The translations under genes and the position numbers were made by a program. A DNA stretch of 64,000 nucleotides from Nonomuraea sp. SBT364 (GTDB lineage: Bacteria; Actinomycetota; Actinomycetes; Streptosporangiales; Streptosporangiaceae): the NCBI RefSeq assembly GCF_001083785.1, contig NZ_LAVL01000017.1, forward strand, positions 1 to 64,000. The letters run 5' to 3'. Below the pieces are notes generated by a model that did not search any database, had not been told where the DNA came from, and was given only the letters and a program-made list of their open reading frames with translations. This document shows positions 31,232 through 39,653 of this stretch, in pieces; positions within the stretch are counted from its first letter, which is position 1; the number at the start of each line of letters is the position of its first letter.

Positions 31232-32602
31232 TCAGTGCCACCCATGAGGTGACATCTTCGGTCCCCAGCCCGGCGAGGCGCTGGGGTCGGGGTAGACCGG
31301 GTAGACCTGAGGGCTGCTCTCGGAGTCGGGCTCGGTGGCGACCGGGGTGGCCACCTGGACCGACGTGCCCGCCGGGCCGCCGCCGAAGTGGGTGGTCGAC
31401 AGCTTGCAGGTCTGGAAGTCGCTGAAGAACATCCGCAGCCACTCGCGGCGCTGGTGCTCGTTCAGCCCGGAGAACCAGGCGGCGGCGTACTCGTGCTCCA
31501 GCAGCGGGCCCCCGGGCAGCGGCTCGCCGCGCAGCCACGCCATCACGATCTCCCGGTAGCCGTCGGCGGGCCGGCCGTGGCAGCGCGCGGCCAGCGCGTC
31601 CAGGTATTCGCGGGCCGCCTCGTCGGCGAACCCCGCCGACAGGTCGGGCAGGTGGATCGGCGCCAGCCCCGACGACGGCGTGAGCGGGTCGTCCAGCGGC
31701 CGCTGCTCCACCCGGGTGAACGCGGCGGGCGTCTCGGCCAGGCGCGAGGCGATCTCGGTGAACGCGGCGCCGAGCTCGGTCAGCCCGGCGCGCATGCCGG
31801 GATGGACGCAGACGGTGATCGGCCACTCCTGGCAGCTGTAGGCGATCTCCTGCGCCGCGGCGGGCTTCGGCTCGGCCAGCACCCGGGCCACGCCGGTGCC
31901 CGCCAGCAGCACGGCCAGCAGGGCGAACGCCAGCACCAGCGCCTGCCGCGTGACCAGCGCCGCCCAGCCCAGCAGCAGCGCGCAGGTGACGCCCAGCAGC
32001 CAGATGATCTGGTTGAGGAAGATCGTCCCGCTCAACCCCTGGAACAGGTCGTACGGCTCGCCCGTGCCCGGCGCCAGCCGGTCGGCCCAGCCCTCGCCGT
32101 CGGCCAGCCAGGTGAACAGCCCGTAGCAGGCCAGGCCCGCCAGCGGCGGCGTCAGCGCGTACGGCAGCACCCAGCCGGCCACCCACCCGATCACCGAGTA
32201 GAGCGCCAGCCCGGCCATGCCCATGCCCAGGCCCGACAGGCTCAGCCGCCCCGACTGCTCGGTGAGCACCGTCTTGATGGCCAGCACCAGCACGGTCGCG
32301 GCGAACGAGCCCAGCACCACCACCACGATCGCCAGCGGCGCCCGCAGCGCCCGCCAGGTCGTCAGCTGCAGGCCGCGCGACGCCCGGCGCTTGCGCAGCG
32401 CCACCCAGGCGGCGAACGCGGCCGCCACGGGCCCGGTCAGCCGGAGTGAGCCGATGACCGCCGCCACGATGTTCTCCCAGGCGTCGACGCCAGGGATCAG
32501 GACGCTCCACGCCGCGACCAGGCCGAGAGCGAGAAGCACGGCCACCGTGACGGCCGCGCTCTGTCTCAGCTCCTCGCGTGAAACGCCCCCGTGCTCACGC
32601 AC
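31232..32602 (-). CDS. Polytopic membrane protein with C-terminal extracytoplasmic domain (DUF7224-like)
   Basis: Encodes 456 residues. About six membrane helices (15-235) precede a soluble part starting CQEWPITVCVHPGMRAGLTEL and containing DEAAREYLDAL and a WLRMFFSDFQTC segment. The layout resembles membrane partners of actinobacterial ABC-2 exporters, but no ATPase gene is nearby. GTG 32602 has AAGGG 4 nt upstream. A nine-codon ORF (32595-32624) with its own ribosome site overlaps the start. The family name is my best guess. Confidence 0.65.
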   Translation of the reverse strand: MREHGGVSREELRQSAAVTVAVLLALGLVAAWSVLIPGVDAWENIVAAVIGSLRLTGPVAAAFAAWVALRKRRASRGLQLTTWRALRAPLAIVVVVLGSFAATVLVLAIKTVLTEQSGRLSLSGLGMGMAGLALYSVIGWVAGWVLPYALTPPLAGLACYGLFTWLADGEGWADRLAPGTGEPYDLFQGLSGTIFLNQIIWLLGVTCALLLGWAALVTRQALVLAFALLAVLLAGTGVARVLAEPKPAAAQEIAYSCQEWPITVCVHPGMRAGLTELGAAFTEIASRLAETPAAFTRVEQRPLDDPLTPSSGLAPIHLPDLSAGFADEAAREYLDALAARCHGRPADGYREIVMAWLRGEPLPGGPLLEHEYAAAWFSGLNEHQRREWLRMFFSDFQTCKLSTTHFGGGPAGTSVQVATPVATEPDSESSPQVYPVYPDPSASPGWGPKMSPHGWH

Positions 32603-32624
32603 CCTTGTCCCCGTTGAAGTTCAT
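32595..32624 (-). CDS. Nine-codon upstream ORF
   Basis: ATG at 32624 opens MNFNGDKGA and stops at TGA 32595-32597, overlapping the start of the membrane-protein gene by 8 nt. GGGGGGTG lies upstream. It may tune translation of the downstream gene, or be fortuitous. Confidence 0.3.
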   Translation of the reverse strand: MNFNGDKGA

Positions 32625-32752
32625 CAAAGCACCCCCCGTGCCCCGTCGGCGCGGCGGAAGCGGTCAGGCCCGGCCGTCCCCACGGCTGATGGACTTGGCT
32701 TCCCCGTCACCATTCGATGCGAGAACCATAACTGAGCGTGATGATTGCCGCC

Positions 32753-32779
32753 CGGATTCTTGGCCAAGCGGAGAATCCG
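32753..32779. other. Inverted repeat upstream of MarR gene
   Basis: CGGATTCT and AGAATCCG form 8-bp arms with an 11-nt centre, 54 bp before the MarR start. It could be an autoregulatory operator or a terminator. Confidence 0.4.
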
Positions 32780-32820
32780 AACGCGCTCCGTAAGCAGACG
32801 AAACTGGACGAGCGGCGCGC

Positions 32821-32826
32821 TACCGT
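32821..32826 (+). promoter_or_regulatory. -10 box of leaderless MarR promoter
   Basis: TACCGT, 6 nt before GTG 32833. Confidence 0.5.
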
Positions 32827-32832
32827 AGCGCT

Positions 32833-33384
32833 GTGTCGCAGCCCAAGCCCCTCAACCTGCCGTTCGATCCCATCGACCGTGCCGCGGAGTCCTGGCGCGC
32901 TCACTTCGGTCCCTCTTCCGCCATGGCCGCCGTCACGTCGATCATGAGAGCGCATCAGATCCTGCTGTCGCAACTTGACTCGCTCCTGAAGCCGTACGAC
33001 TTGACCTTCGCCAGATACGAGGCTCTGGTCCTCTTGACCTTCAGCCGGACCGGGGCGCTGCCGCTTTGGAAAATCGGGGAGCGGCTGATGGTCCACCCGA
33101 CCAGCGTCACGAACACGGTTGACAGGCTCGAGAAGTCCGGGCTGGTGCGCCGCATGCCCAATCCGCGGGACGGCCGTGGCGTGCTCGCCGAGATCACCGA
33201 CGCCGGCCGCGACGTCGTGCGGCGCGCCACCGCCGAGCTGATGGCCGCCGACTTCGGCCTGGGCATGTACGGCGAGGCCGAACTGGGAGAGATGTTCGGG
33301 CAGTTGCGCACGCTGCGGGTGGCGGCGGGTGACTTCGCCGGCCCGGACATGCGGCAAGATGAGGAGCATGGCGGACTTCTCTAG
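32833..33384 (+). CDS. MarR-family transcriptional regulator
   Basis: Encodes 183 residues. The winged helix is in LPLWKIGERLMVHPTSVTNTVDRLEKSGLVRRMPNPRDGRGVLAEIT, with the conserved DxRGxLV-like wing (DGRGVLAEIT). The N-terminal and C-terminal helices form the dimer interface. GTG 32833 has a -10 box 6 nt upstream. The gene overlaps the co-chaperone gene by 17 nt. The regulated target is not evident. Confidence 0.88.
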   Translation: MSQPKPLNLPFDPIDRAAESWRAHFGPSSAMAAVTSIMRAHQILLSQLDSLLKPYDLTFARYEALVLLTFSRTGALPLWKIGERLMVHPTSVTNTVDRLEKSGLVRRMPNPRDGRGVLAEITDAGRDVVRRATAELMAADFGLGMYGEAELGEMFGQLRTLRVAAGDFAGPDMRQDEEHGGLL

Positions 33385-34306
33385 GCCCGGATCGCTCTAC
33401 GGAGCCATAGATCTGGGCGCGCGCAAGCAAGCCCTGGAGGCGCAGGCCCGACGGGAGGCCGGGGGTCCCCAGGGAGCCTCGCCGGCCTCGGTCGTCGACG
33501 TGACCGAGGAGACCTTCACCAGCGACGTCATCGACCGCTCGATGACCACGCCGGTCGTCCTCGACCTGTGGTCGCCCCGGGCGCCCGGCAGCGCCCAGCT
33601 CAGCCCCGTGCTGGAAAAGGTCGTCGGCGACGCCGGCGGCAAGGTGATCCTGGCCCGGGTCAACGTCGACGCCAGCCCGCAGATCGCGCAGGCGCTGCGC
33701 GTCCAGGCGGTCCCGACGGTGCTGGCCATCTTCCAGGGGCAGGCCGTCACCGGCTTCCAGCAGGTGCTGCCCGAGCAAGAGGTGCAGCGCTGGCTCGACG
33801 AGCTGATGGGCGCGGTCGAGCAGTTCTACCAGGCCAACCCCGGCGCCCGGCCGCCGGACGCCGAGCAGGGTGAGGAGGCGCCCCAGGGGCCTCCCGCGGA
33901 CCCCGACCTGGTGGCCGCCGAGGAGGCCATCGACAAGGGCGACCTCGACGCGGCCGCGGCCGCCTACGAGCGGCTGCTGGCCCGCGCCCCGGGCAACGAG
34001 GACGCCAAGATGGGCCTGGCGGGCGTCAGCCTGATCAAGCGCACCGCCGACGCCGACCCGGCCGAGGTGCAGCGCAGGCTGCAGGACCCGGCCGACCTCG
34101 ACGCCCAGCTCCTGGCCGCCGACCTGGAGATGCTGTCCGGCGCGGTCGACGAGGCCTTCGACCGGATCATCGCGGTGGTCAAGCGCACCTCCGGCGACGA
34201 CCGCGACAAGGCCAGGCGCCACCTGCTGGGCCTGTTCGAGGCCTTGCCGGCCGAAGACCCCTCCTTGGCGAAAGCGCGTAGAGCTTTGTCGAGCGCGCTG
34301 TTCTAA
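33368..34306 (+). CDS. Thioredoxin-fold/TPR co-chaperone (CnoX/YbbN-like) without CxxC
   Basis: Encodes 312 residues. A thioredoxin domain (about 40-150) reads VVLDLWSPRAPGSAQLSPVLEKV where active thioredoxins have WCxxC; both cysteines are replaced. Helical TPR-like repeats follow (about 175-310), including AEEAIDKGDLDAAAAAYERLL. This matches the chaperedoxin/YbbN family that holds unfolded proteins for GroEL or DnaK. The ATG lies inside the MarR coding end. Confidence 0.87.
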   Translation: MADFSRPGSLYGAIDLGARKQALEAQARREAGGPQGASPASVVDVTEETFTSDVIDRSMTTPVVLDLWSPRAPGSAQLSPVLEKVVGDAGGKVILARVNVDASPQIAQALRVQAVPTVLAIFQGQAVTGFQQVLPEQEVQRWLDELMGAVEQFYQANPGARPPDAEQGEEAPQGPPADPDLVAAEEAIDKGDLDAAAAAYERLLARAPGNEDAKMGLAGVSLIKRTADADPAEVQRRLQDPADLDAQLLAADLEMLSGAVDEAFDRIIAVVKRTSGDDRDKARRHLLGLFEALPAEDPSLAKARRALSSALF

Positions 34307-34309
34307 CCT
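34304..34309 (+). promoter_or_regulatory. -10 box of leaderless cytidylate kinase-like gene
   Basis: TAACCT, 6 nt before ATG 34316; it overlaps the TAA of the upstream gene. GGAGGT abuts the ATG too closely to be a good ribosome site. Confidence 0.4.
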
Positions 34310-34315
34310 GGAGGT

Positions 34316-34945
34316 ATGCGGGTAGTCACGCTCTCCGCCACCTACGGCACGGCCGGCAGCCACATCGGCCCGGCCGTGGCCGAGCGGCTGGGCGTGCCCT
34401 TCGTCGACCGCGCGATCCCCGGCGCCGTCGCCCAGGAGCTGGGCTGCACGCTGGAGGAGGCGCTGGCCCATGACGACCGGGCCGAGCACGGCCTCGGCAG
34501 GCTGCTGTCGGGCGCGATGCGGCTGCCCACCGTCACCTTCGGCGGCGTCGACATGTACGTGCCCGGCGTGCTGCCGCACGCGCCGGAGGAGTTCGTCCGC
34601 CACACCGAGCGCGTGCTCATCGAGACCGCGCGCGAGCAGGGCGGCGTCTTCCTCGGCAGGGCCGGGGCCGTCGTGCTCGCCGACCACCCCGGCGCGCTGC
34701 ACGTCCGGCTCGACGCCCCGGTCCAGCGCCGGGTCCGGCAGACCGCCACGCTCGGCGAGCTGACCGAGCGCGAGGCACGCAAGATCATCGAGGACAACGA
34801 CCGGGCCCGCACCGCCTACGTCCGCCACTTCTATCGTGCCGATCCTGCCGACCCCCGGCTCTACCACCTGGTCGTGGACAGCGCCGCGATCCCCGTGGCG
34901 GTCTGTGTCGACCTGATCGTGACAGCTGCGGAGGCGCTCGCTTGA
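34316..34945 (+). CDS. Cytidylate kinase-like family protein
   Basis: Encodes 209 residues. The P-loop-like start VVTLSATYGTAGSHIGPAVAERLG is a degenerate Walker A lacking the usual GKS/T. GGVFLGRAGAVVLAD, LRLDAPVQRRVRQ-like and IIEDNDRARTAYVRHFY are typical of the cytidylate kinase-like group. The nucleotide-binding fold is likely; the reaction is unknown. It lies directly upstream of malic enzyme. Confidence 0.75.
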   Translation: MRVVTLSATYGTAGSHIGPAVAERLGVPFVDRAIPGAVAQELGCTLEEALAHDDRAEHGLGRLLSGAMRLPTVTFGGVDMYVPGVLPHAPEEFVRHTERVLIETAREQGGVFLGRAGAVVLADHPGALHVRLDAPVQRRVRQTATLGELTEREARKIIEDNDRARTAYVRHFYRADPADPRLYHLVVDSAAIPVAVCVDLIVTAAEALA

Positions 34946-35001
34946 CCAGTTGCCCCCTACCATGGGAGGACTTCTTGGTCAGGCGCGAAGGAGCGATTGA
35001 C

Positions 35002-36411
35002 GTGGCGACCGTCCCAAGTGTGTCGTACTCCATCACCGTGCGGCTCGAGGTGCCGGCCGGCGGCAAGGCCGTCAGCCAGCTCACCCATGCCGTAGAGTCG
35101 GCCGGCGGCGTGGTCACCGCCCTCGACGTCACCAACGCGGGCCACGAAAAGCTCCGCATCGACGTCACCTGCGCGGCTCGTGACACCGACCACGCACAGG
35201 CCATCGTCGACCAGCTCGAAGCGGTCGAGGGCGTCGTCATCCACAAGGTCTCCGACCGCACCTTCCTCATGCACCTCGGCGGCAAGATCGAGATGAAGTC
35301 GAAGGTGCCGCTGCGCAACCGCGACGAGCTCTCCATGGCCTACACGCCCGGCGTGGCCCGGGTGTCCATGGCGATCGCCCGCAACAAGGAGGACGCCCGC
35401 CGGCTGACCATCAAGCGCAACACCGTCGCCGTCGTCACCGACGGGTCGGCCGTGCTCGGGCTCGGCAACATCGGGCCGGAGGCCGCGCTGCCCGTCATGG
35501 AGGGCAAAGCGGCGCTGTTCAAGCGGTTCGCCGGCATCGACGCCTGGCCGATCTGCCTCGACACCCAGGACGTCGACGAGATCGTCCGTGCGGTCCAGCT
35601 CATCGCGCCCGGCTTCGGCGGCATCAACCTCGAGGACATCGGCGCGCCGCGCTGCTTCGAGGTCGAGCGGCGGCTGCGCGACCTGCTCGACATCCCGGTC
35701 TTCCACGACGACCAGCACGGCACCGCGATCTGCGTGCTCGCCGCGATGACCAACGCGCTGCGGGTGGTCGACAAGCGGATCGAGGACGTGCGCATCACCA
35801 TGGCGGGCGCGGGCGCGGCGGGCAACGCCGTGCTGCGGCTGCTGCTGGCCTCGGGCGCCCGCAACGTGATCGTCTGTGACTACCTCGGCGCCGTCCATCA
35901 GGTCCGCGACGACCTCGACGACTCGCTGCGGTGGATCGCCGACCACACCAACGCCGAGGGCTACTCCGGTGACCTGCGCGGCGCGGTCAAGGGCGCCGAC
36001 GTGTTCGTCGGGGTGTCCGCGCCGGGGATCCTGACCGGCGACGACATCGCCACGATGGCGCCGGGGGCGGTCGTCTTCGCCCTCGCCAACCCCGAGCCGG
36101 AGGTCTCCCCGGACGACGCCCGCGAGCACGCCGCCGTCGTGGCCACCGGGCGGTCCGACTACCCCAACCAGATCAACAACGTGCTGGCGTTCCCCGGCGT
36201 CTTCCGGGGGCTGCTCGACGCGCAGGCCACCGAGGTGACCCCGGAGATGCTGCTGGCCGCCGCCGGGGCGCTGGCCGCCGTGGTCACGCCCGAGGAACTG
36301 GGGCCCAACTACATCATCCCCAGCGTCTTCCACCCCGATGTGGCGGGCGCCGTCGCCGCCGCAGTCCGCGAATCCGCCGGCGGCCGCGCCCGCGGTTTCA
36401 CCGAGGCCTGA
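35002..36411 (+). CDS. NAD(P)-dependent malic enzyme with N-terminal ACT domain
   Basis: Encodes 469 residues. An ACT regulatory domain (about 8-85, [15 protein letters not shown]) precedes the malic enzyme core: Tyr in AYTPGVA (Y114), Lys in MEGKA (K169), metal ligands in FHDDQHGT, and dinucleotide motif GAGAAG (269-274). It oxidatively decarboxylates malate to pyruvate. GTG 35002 was chosen because AAGGAG is 8 nt upstream; a TTG at 34942 overlaps the preceding gene. The ACT domain suggests allosteric control. Confidence 0.93.
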   Translation: MATVPSVSYSITVRLEVPAGGKAVSQLTHAVESAGGVVTALDVTNAGHEKLRIDVTCAARDTDHAQAIVDQLEAVEGVVIHKVSDRTFLMHLGGKIEMKSKVPLRNRDELSMAYTPGVARVSMAIARNKEDARRLTIKRNTVAVVTDGSAVLGLGNIGPEAALPVMEGKAALFKRFAGIDAWPICLDTQDVDEIVRAVQLIAPGFGGINLEDIGAPRCFEVERRLRDLLDIPVFHDDQHGTAICVLAAMTNALRVVDKRIEDVRITMAGAGAAGNAVLRLLLASGARNVIVCDYLGAVHQVRDDLDDSLRWIADHTNAEGYSGDLRGAVKGADVFVGVSAPGILTGDDIATMAPGAVVFALANPEPEVSPDDAREHAAVVATGRSDYPNQINNVLAFPGVFRGLLDAQATEVTPEMLLAAAGALAAVVTPEELGPNYIIPSVFHPDVAGAVAAAVRESAGGRARGFTEA

Positions 36412-36488
36412 CCGGGCCGCTCTCACACACCGGCGGCCCGATGCCCGTCCGGGGTGTCCCGCGTGAACGGGGGAGGGCGGCGTGCCGT

Positions 36489-36511
36489 CCGGCGACGAGG
36501 GCCGTCGCCGG
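36489..36511 (+). terminator. Hairpin downstream of malic enzyme
   Basis: CCGGCGACG and CGTCGCCGG pair over 9 bp around a 5-nt loop; no T-run follows. Confidence 0.45.
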
Positions 36512-36667
36512 GGGCGTCCGGCGCGGGCCGGGAGCATCCGCCCGAGGCAGGGGAGACGGCGCTCTCCGGCGGGCGCCACTTCCAGGCGAGCGGGTGGCAC
36601 CCACCCCGGTGACGGGGGCGGTGTCCCGTCCGGGGCGGCGCGGGTCACCGAGCGCACGAGGGAGTGA

Positions 36668-36695
36668 ACACCCGCCACCAGGCAGGTGGCGGTGT
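36668..36695. other. Bulged hairpin in gene-free region
   Basis: ACACC(C)GCCACC pairs with GGTGGCGGTGT over 11 bp with one bulged C and a 5-nt loop. Confidence 0.4.
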
Positions 36696-36986
36696 CCTGC
36701 CCAAGCTCAAGCCGGGCGCGTATCTCCGGGAACGGAGGGCGCGGCCTCGTCCGGTGAGGGTGGAAGCCGGGCTTCGCGGGGGAGGGGTGGAGGAAGTGCC
36801 CGTGCAGGGGAAGCCGCCGGTGCGGACCGGCCCGGACCCGGGGCCCCGGGCCGATCACCTGCGGCGTCACCACGTTCGGAACGGAGAGGTCGACGGCGAG
36901 CATGGACGGGGACCCCGGCAGCACCGGCCGGGAGCGCGTCCGCCGATCGAGTACGGTCATGTCATTCCCTTTAACGGGTCTTCAGT

Positions 36987-37000
36987 GCCATTAGAATGGC
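36987..37000. promoter_or_regulatory. Operator-like palindrome GCCATT-N2-AATGGC
   Basis: A perfect 6-bp inverted repeat with a 2-nt centre, 27 bp upstream of the TetR start and 26 bp upstream of the divergent minus-strand ATG at 36960. Its position fits TetR autoregulation of a divergent pair. Confidence 0.5.
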
Positions 37001-37027
37001 CATGAGGTCGGCGCATGAGGAGAATTA

Positions 37028-37750
37028 ATGGAACAAGAGTCCCGTTTGGCGGGAACGGTCCGTCCTGGCGGCCGTACGGCGAAGGTGCGTGCGGCCGTGC
37101 TGCAGGCAACCCAGGACGAGCTGGTCGAACGCGGCTTCCACGGCCTCAACATGGAGCAGGTGGCCGCCAGGGCGGGCATCGGGAAGACCACCATCTACCG
37201 CCGCTGGGGCACCCCGGCCGGGCTGGTCACGGAGCTCATGACCGAACTGGCCGCCCAGTCCTCGCCGCCCCCCGACACGGGCAGCATCCAGGGCGATCTG
37301 GAGGCCAACGCGCTCAACGTGCTGGGCGCCATCAACGACCCTCATCTCGGCGCCACGTTCCAGGCCGTGATCGCGGCCGCCACCTGTGACGAGGGCGCCG
37401 CCAGGGCGCTGCGCGCCTTCTACGGCCGCCGCATCGCGGAGTGGGCGAAGGTGGCCGACCTGGCGGTCGCGCGCGGCGACCTCCCGGCGGGCACCGACGG
37501 CGAGGAGCTCATCAAGGCCGTCTCGGCCCCGCTCTACTATCGTCTGGTGGTCACCCGCGAGCCGGTCGACCACGAGACGGCCGTGCGCTCGGTGACCCGC
37601 GCCTTGATCGCGGCCAGGGCCGGCGCCTTCGTCACAGGCGACCCGGATCCCGCCGGCCCGACCGGCGTGGACGCCGAGGGCGAGGTCAGTACGGGTCCCG
37701 CCTCGAACGGGGCCACAGCGACCCGTACCACCAGACGATCCCGCCCGTGA
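37028..37750 (+). CDS. TetR-family transcriptional regulator
   Basis: Encodes 240 residues. The helix-turn-helix is LNMEQVAARAGIGKTTIYRRWGTPAGLV, and a TetR_C_11/33-like ligand domain follows (PPDTGSIQGDLEANALN). The C-terminal about 35 residues are disordered, Thr/Arg-rich. GAGGAGAA precedes ATG 37028. The 3' end overlaps the convergent LPFTG gene by 65 bp. Confidence 0.88.
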   Translation: MEQESRLAGTVRPGGRTAKVRAAVLQATQDELVERGFHGLNMEQVAARAGIGKTTIYRRWGTPAGLVTELMTELAAQSSPPPDTGSIQGDLEANALNVLGAINDPHLGATFQAVIAAATCDEGAARALRAFYGRRIAEWAKVADLAVARGDLPAGTDGEELIKAVSAPLYYRLVVTREPVDHETAVRSVTRALIAARAGAFVTGDPDPAGPTGVDAEGEVSTGPASNGATATRTTRRSRP

Positions 37751-38192
37751 GCACCAGTCCGCCGGCGGTGGCGAGCTTGCCCATCAGGTCCACCGGGGGC
37801 CCCGTGAAGGGCAGGTGACGCCGGCCGCCCGGGCAGTCGTTGCGCACCCGGGTGGAGTCGATCAGCGTGTCCGGGTGGGCCTCGCCGACCGAGTACGCCT
37901 CGATCTCGACGCTGCCGCCGTGCCGGATCCGTACGTGCCGGGTGATCGACTTGCGCGCGGGGATGGAGCCCGTCGCCACGGACGTGGAGTCGGCGCGCAG
38001 GTCGAAGCGGGCCAGCTGGCGGGTCTGGTTGCGCAGTGTCACCCGTACGGTGCCGGCCCGGCAGCCGACGCGGTCGACGCTCATGGTGAACGGGTCGCCG
38101 GTGTCGGGCTTCGGCCAGGCGGGCGCCGCCGGGGGCGGGAGGAGGACGAGGCCGAGGAACAGTCCCAGGCAGGCCAGGGCGAGACGGCGCAT
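37686..38192 (-). CDS. Secreted surface protein with LPFTG sortase-type anchor
   Basis: Encodes 168 residues. A signal peptide (about 1-25) is followed by a small beta-rich domain with two cysteines (C44, C120). LPFTG (127-131), a membrane helix (about 138-157) and a basic tail RSRRDPY form a sortase anchor. GGGAGGG lies 5 nt before the ATG. No sortase gene is in the window. The domain resembles intermediate-filament-tail/COG1361-like surface modules, but I cannot name it. Confidence 0.78.
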   Translation of the reverse strand: MRRLALACLGLFLGLVLLPPPAAPAWPKPDTGDPFTMSVDRVGCRAGTVRVTLRNQTRQLARFDLRADSTSVATGSIPARKSITRHVRIRHGGSVEIEAYSVGEAHPDTLIDSTRVRNDCPGGRRHLPFTGPPVDLMGKLATAGGLVLTGGIVWWYGSLWPRSRRDPY

Positions 38193-38306
38193 ATGACCCT
38201 CCCGAGATTCGCGAACTTTGATACCTACCGTGCCCGTATGACTACGAAAAGTAACATCGTCGGACCGGGGGAGCGGGAAGGCCCGTTGACCCTTCATGAT
38301 GGAGGT

Positions 38307-38885
38307 ATGGCGGAAGCGATCTACGTCGGCGGGTTGTTGGTGGCGACGCCGCTTCTCGATGACCCCAACTTCCGGCGTAGCGTCGTGCTGATCCTCGAAC
38401 ACGACCTCGACGGCGGCACCCTCGGGGTGGTTCTCAACAGGCCGAGCGAGATCTCGGTGACGCAGGTCCTGCCGGTGTGGGATCCGCTGGTGACCGGCCC
38501 GCCGGTGCTCTTCGAGGGCGGCCCGGTGCAGACCGACAGCGCGCTGGCGCTGGCGGCGGTGCCGAGCGGCGAGGAGCCGCTCGGCTGGCGCCGGCTGCAC
38601 GCGGGCACGCCGGCGGTGTCGCGGCTCGGCACGGTCGACCTCGACGCGCCGCCGGAGATCCTCCAGGGCGAGATCGCCCAGATGCGCATCTTCGCCGGCT
38701 ACGCGGGCTGGACGTCGGGGCAGCTGGCGAGCGAGATCGCCGAGGGCGCGTGGTACGTCGTCGACTCCGAGGCCGGTGACACCTTCCACACCGACCCCGG
38801 CTCGCTCTGGCGGCACGTCCTGCGGCGGCAGCCCGGCGAGCTGGCCTTCGTGGCCACCTGTCCCGACGACCCGACGATGAACTAG
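38307..38885 (+). CDS. YqgE/AlgH family protein
   Basis: Encodes 192 residues. Signatures are GGLLVATPLLDDPNFRRSVVLILEHD, GTLGVVLNRPS, and the late AGYAGWTSGQLASEIAEGAW motif. The structure family is known but the function is not. GGAGGT abuts ATG 38307 and CATGAT lies 6 nt upstream, so initiation may be leaderless. It ends 3 bp before the convergent TetR gene. Confidence 0.92.
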   Translation: MAEAIYVGGLLVATPLLDDPNFRRSVVLILEHDLDGGTLGVVLNRPSEISVTQVLPVWDPLVTGPPVLFEGGPVQTDSALALAAVPSGEEPLGWRRLHAGTPAVSRLGTVDLDAPPEILQGEIAQMRIFAGYAGWTSGQLASEIAEGAWYVVDSEAGDTFHTDPGSLWRHVLRRQPGELAFVATCPDDPTMN

Positions 38886-38888
38886 CGC

Positions 38889-39497
38889 TCAGGCGTCCCA
38901 GCCGGGCCGCAGGGAGCGCTCCACGAACTGAAGGGTCTCCTCGATCCGGCGCACCATGACCTGGAGGTCGGGCCTGGTGGCCGCGCAGCCGATGTCGACG
39001 CGCATGGGCGCCATCGCGAACGCCACGACCAGGTGCGGGAGCGGCCCGGCGTCGGGGGCGAGGCCCGAGCGGCCGGCGATCGCCTCGGTCAGGCGGCGCT
39101 CGGTCTCCATGCCCCGGGCGATCGTGGAGGCGACGAGCTGCGGATTGGCGTCGAGGACGCGCCGCAGCTTGAGGAATCTCTCGGTGTCCTCGGACGTTGA
39201 CTGCTCCATGTCGCGCAGCACGGCGCGGACGGCGTGGGTCATCGAGACGAACGGCGGCTCGCCGGGCGGCCGGTCCGCCAGGGTCTCCAGCATCGTCTCC
39301 TCGCCCTGGTCGTGATACCAGAGCACCAGGTGATCCTTGCTGGTGAAGTAGCGGAAGAAGGTGCGGGGGGAGACGTCGACCGCCCCCGCGATCTGGTCCA
39401 CCGTGGTCGAGTCGTACCCTTGTTCGAGGAACAGGTCGAACGCGGCGTCGAGCAGCGCGAGCCGCGTCTTCTCCTTCTTGCGTTCCCGTAGACCCAC
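38889..39497 (-). CDS. TetR-family regulator divergent from MFS exporter
   Basis: Encodes about 202 residues. The helix-turn-helix is STTVDQIAGAVDVSPRTFFRYFTSKDHLVLW. GTG 39497 is favoured because GAGGGA then lies 9 nt upstream; GTG 39506 is an alternative. A TAGTGT -10 box is at 39527-39532 on this strand. It very likely represses the DHA2 exporter at 39654, since paired operator-like repeats lie between them. Confidence 0.87.
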   Translation of the reverse strand: MGLRERKKEKTRLALLDAAFDLFLEQGYDSTTVDQIAGAVDVSPRTFFRYFTSKDHLVLWYHDQGEETMLETLADRPPGEPPFVSMTHAVRAVLRDMEQSTSEDTERFLKLRRVLDANPQLVASTIARGMETERRLTEAIAGRSGLAPDAGPLPHLVVAFAMAPMRVDIGCAATRPDLQVMVRRIEETLQFVERSLRPGWDA

Positions 39498-39520
39498 CGG
39501 CGTCACTCCCTCGAAACCTT

Positions 39521-39593
39521 TCTGTCACACTATGCCAGAAGTCAGGATGCGACGAATAAAACCCATTTGTCATCTGGCAGGGTCTGACATAGA
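39521..39593. promoter_or_regulatory. Divergent operator/promoter region of TetR-MFS pair
   Basis: Two related 19-21 bp elements lie in inverted orientation at 39521-39539 and 39573-39593, sharing TCT, GTCA and TGCCAGA blocks. The second fills the spacer of the MFS promoter and the first covers the TetR -10 box. Confidence 0.6.
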
Positions 39594-39595
39594 TT
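39567..39595 (+). promoter_or_regulatory. Promoter of MFS exporter
   Basis: -35 TTGTCA (39567-39572), 17-nt spacer, -10 TAGATT (39590-39595). A leader of about 50 nt carries AGGGGG before ATG 39654. Confidence 0.7.
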
Positions 39596-39653
39596 ACCCG
39601 GGCTTATGGGACGTACGCCTCGGTGTGGGGCGTGATGTGTTTAGGGGGACCTC

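Larger units (their letters stand above)
36412..37027. other. 616-bp region without an intact gene
   Basis: The stretch is very GC-rich. Two hairpins lie at 36489-36511 and 36668-36695. On the minus strand an ATG at 36960 with AAAGGGA 5 nt upstream opens a frame with high third-position GC that begins MTVLDRRTRSRPVLPGSPS and then degenerates without a stop before malic enzyme. It may be a decayed gene divergent from the TetR gene at 37028. No other feature is seen. Confidence 0.45.

Noticed and set aside
36441-37005. Plus-strand ORFs in the gene-free region
   Set aside because: Gly/Arg-rich translations with no ribosome site; composition fits GC-rich non-coding DNA.
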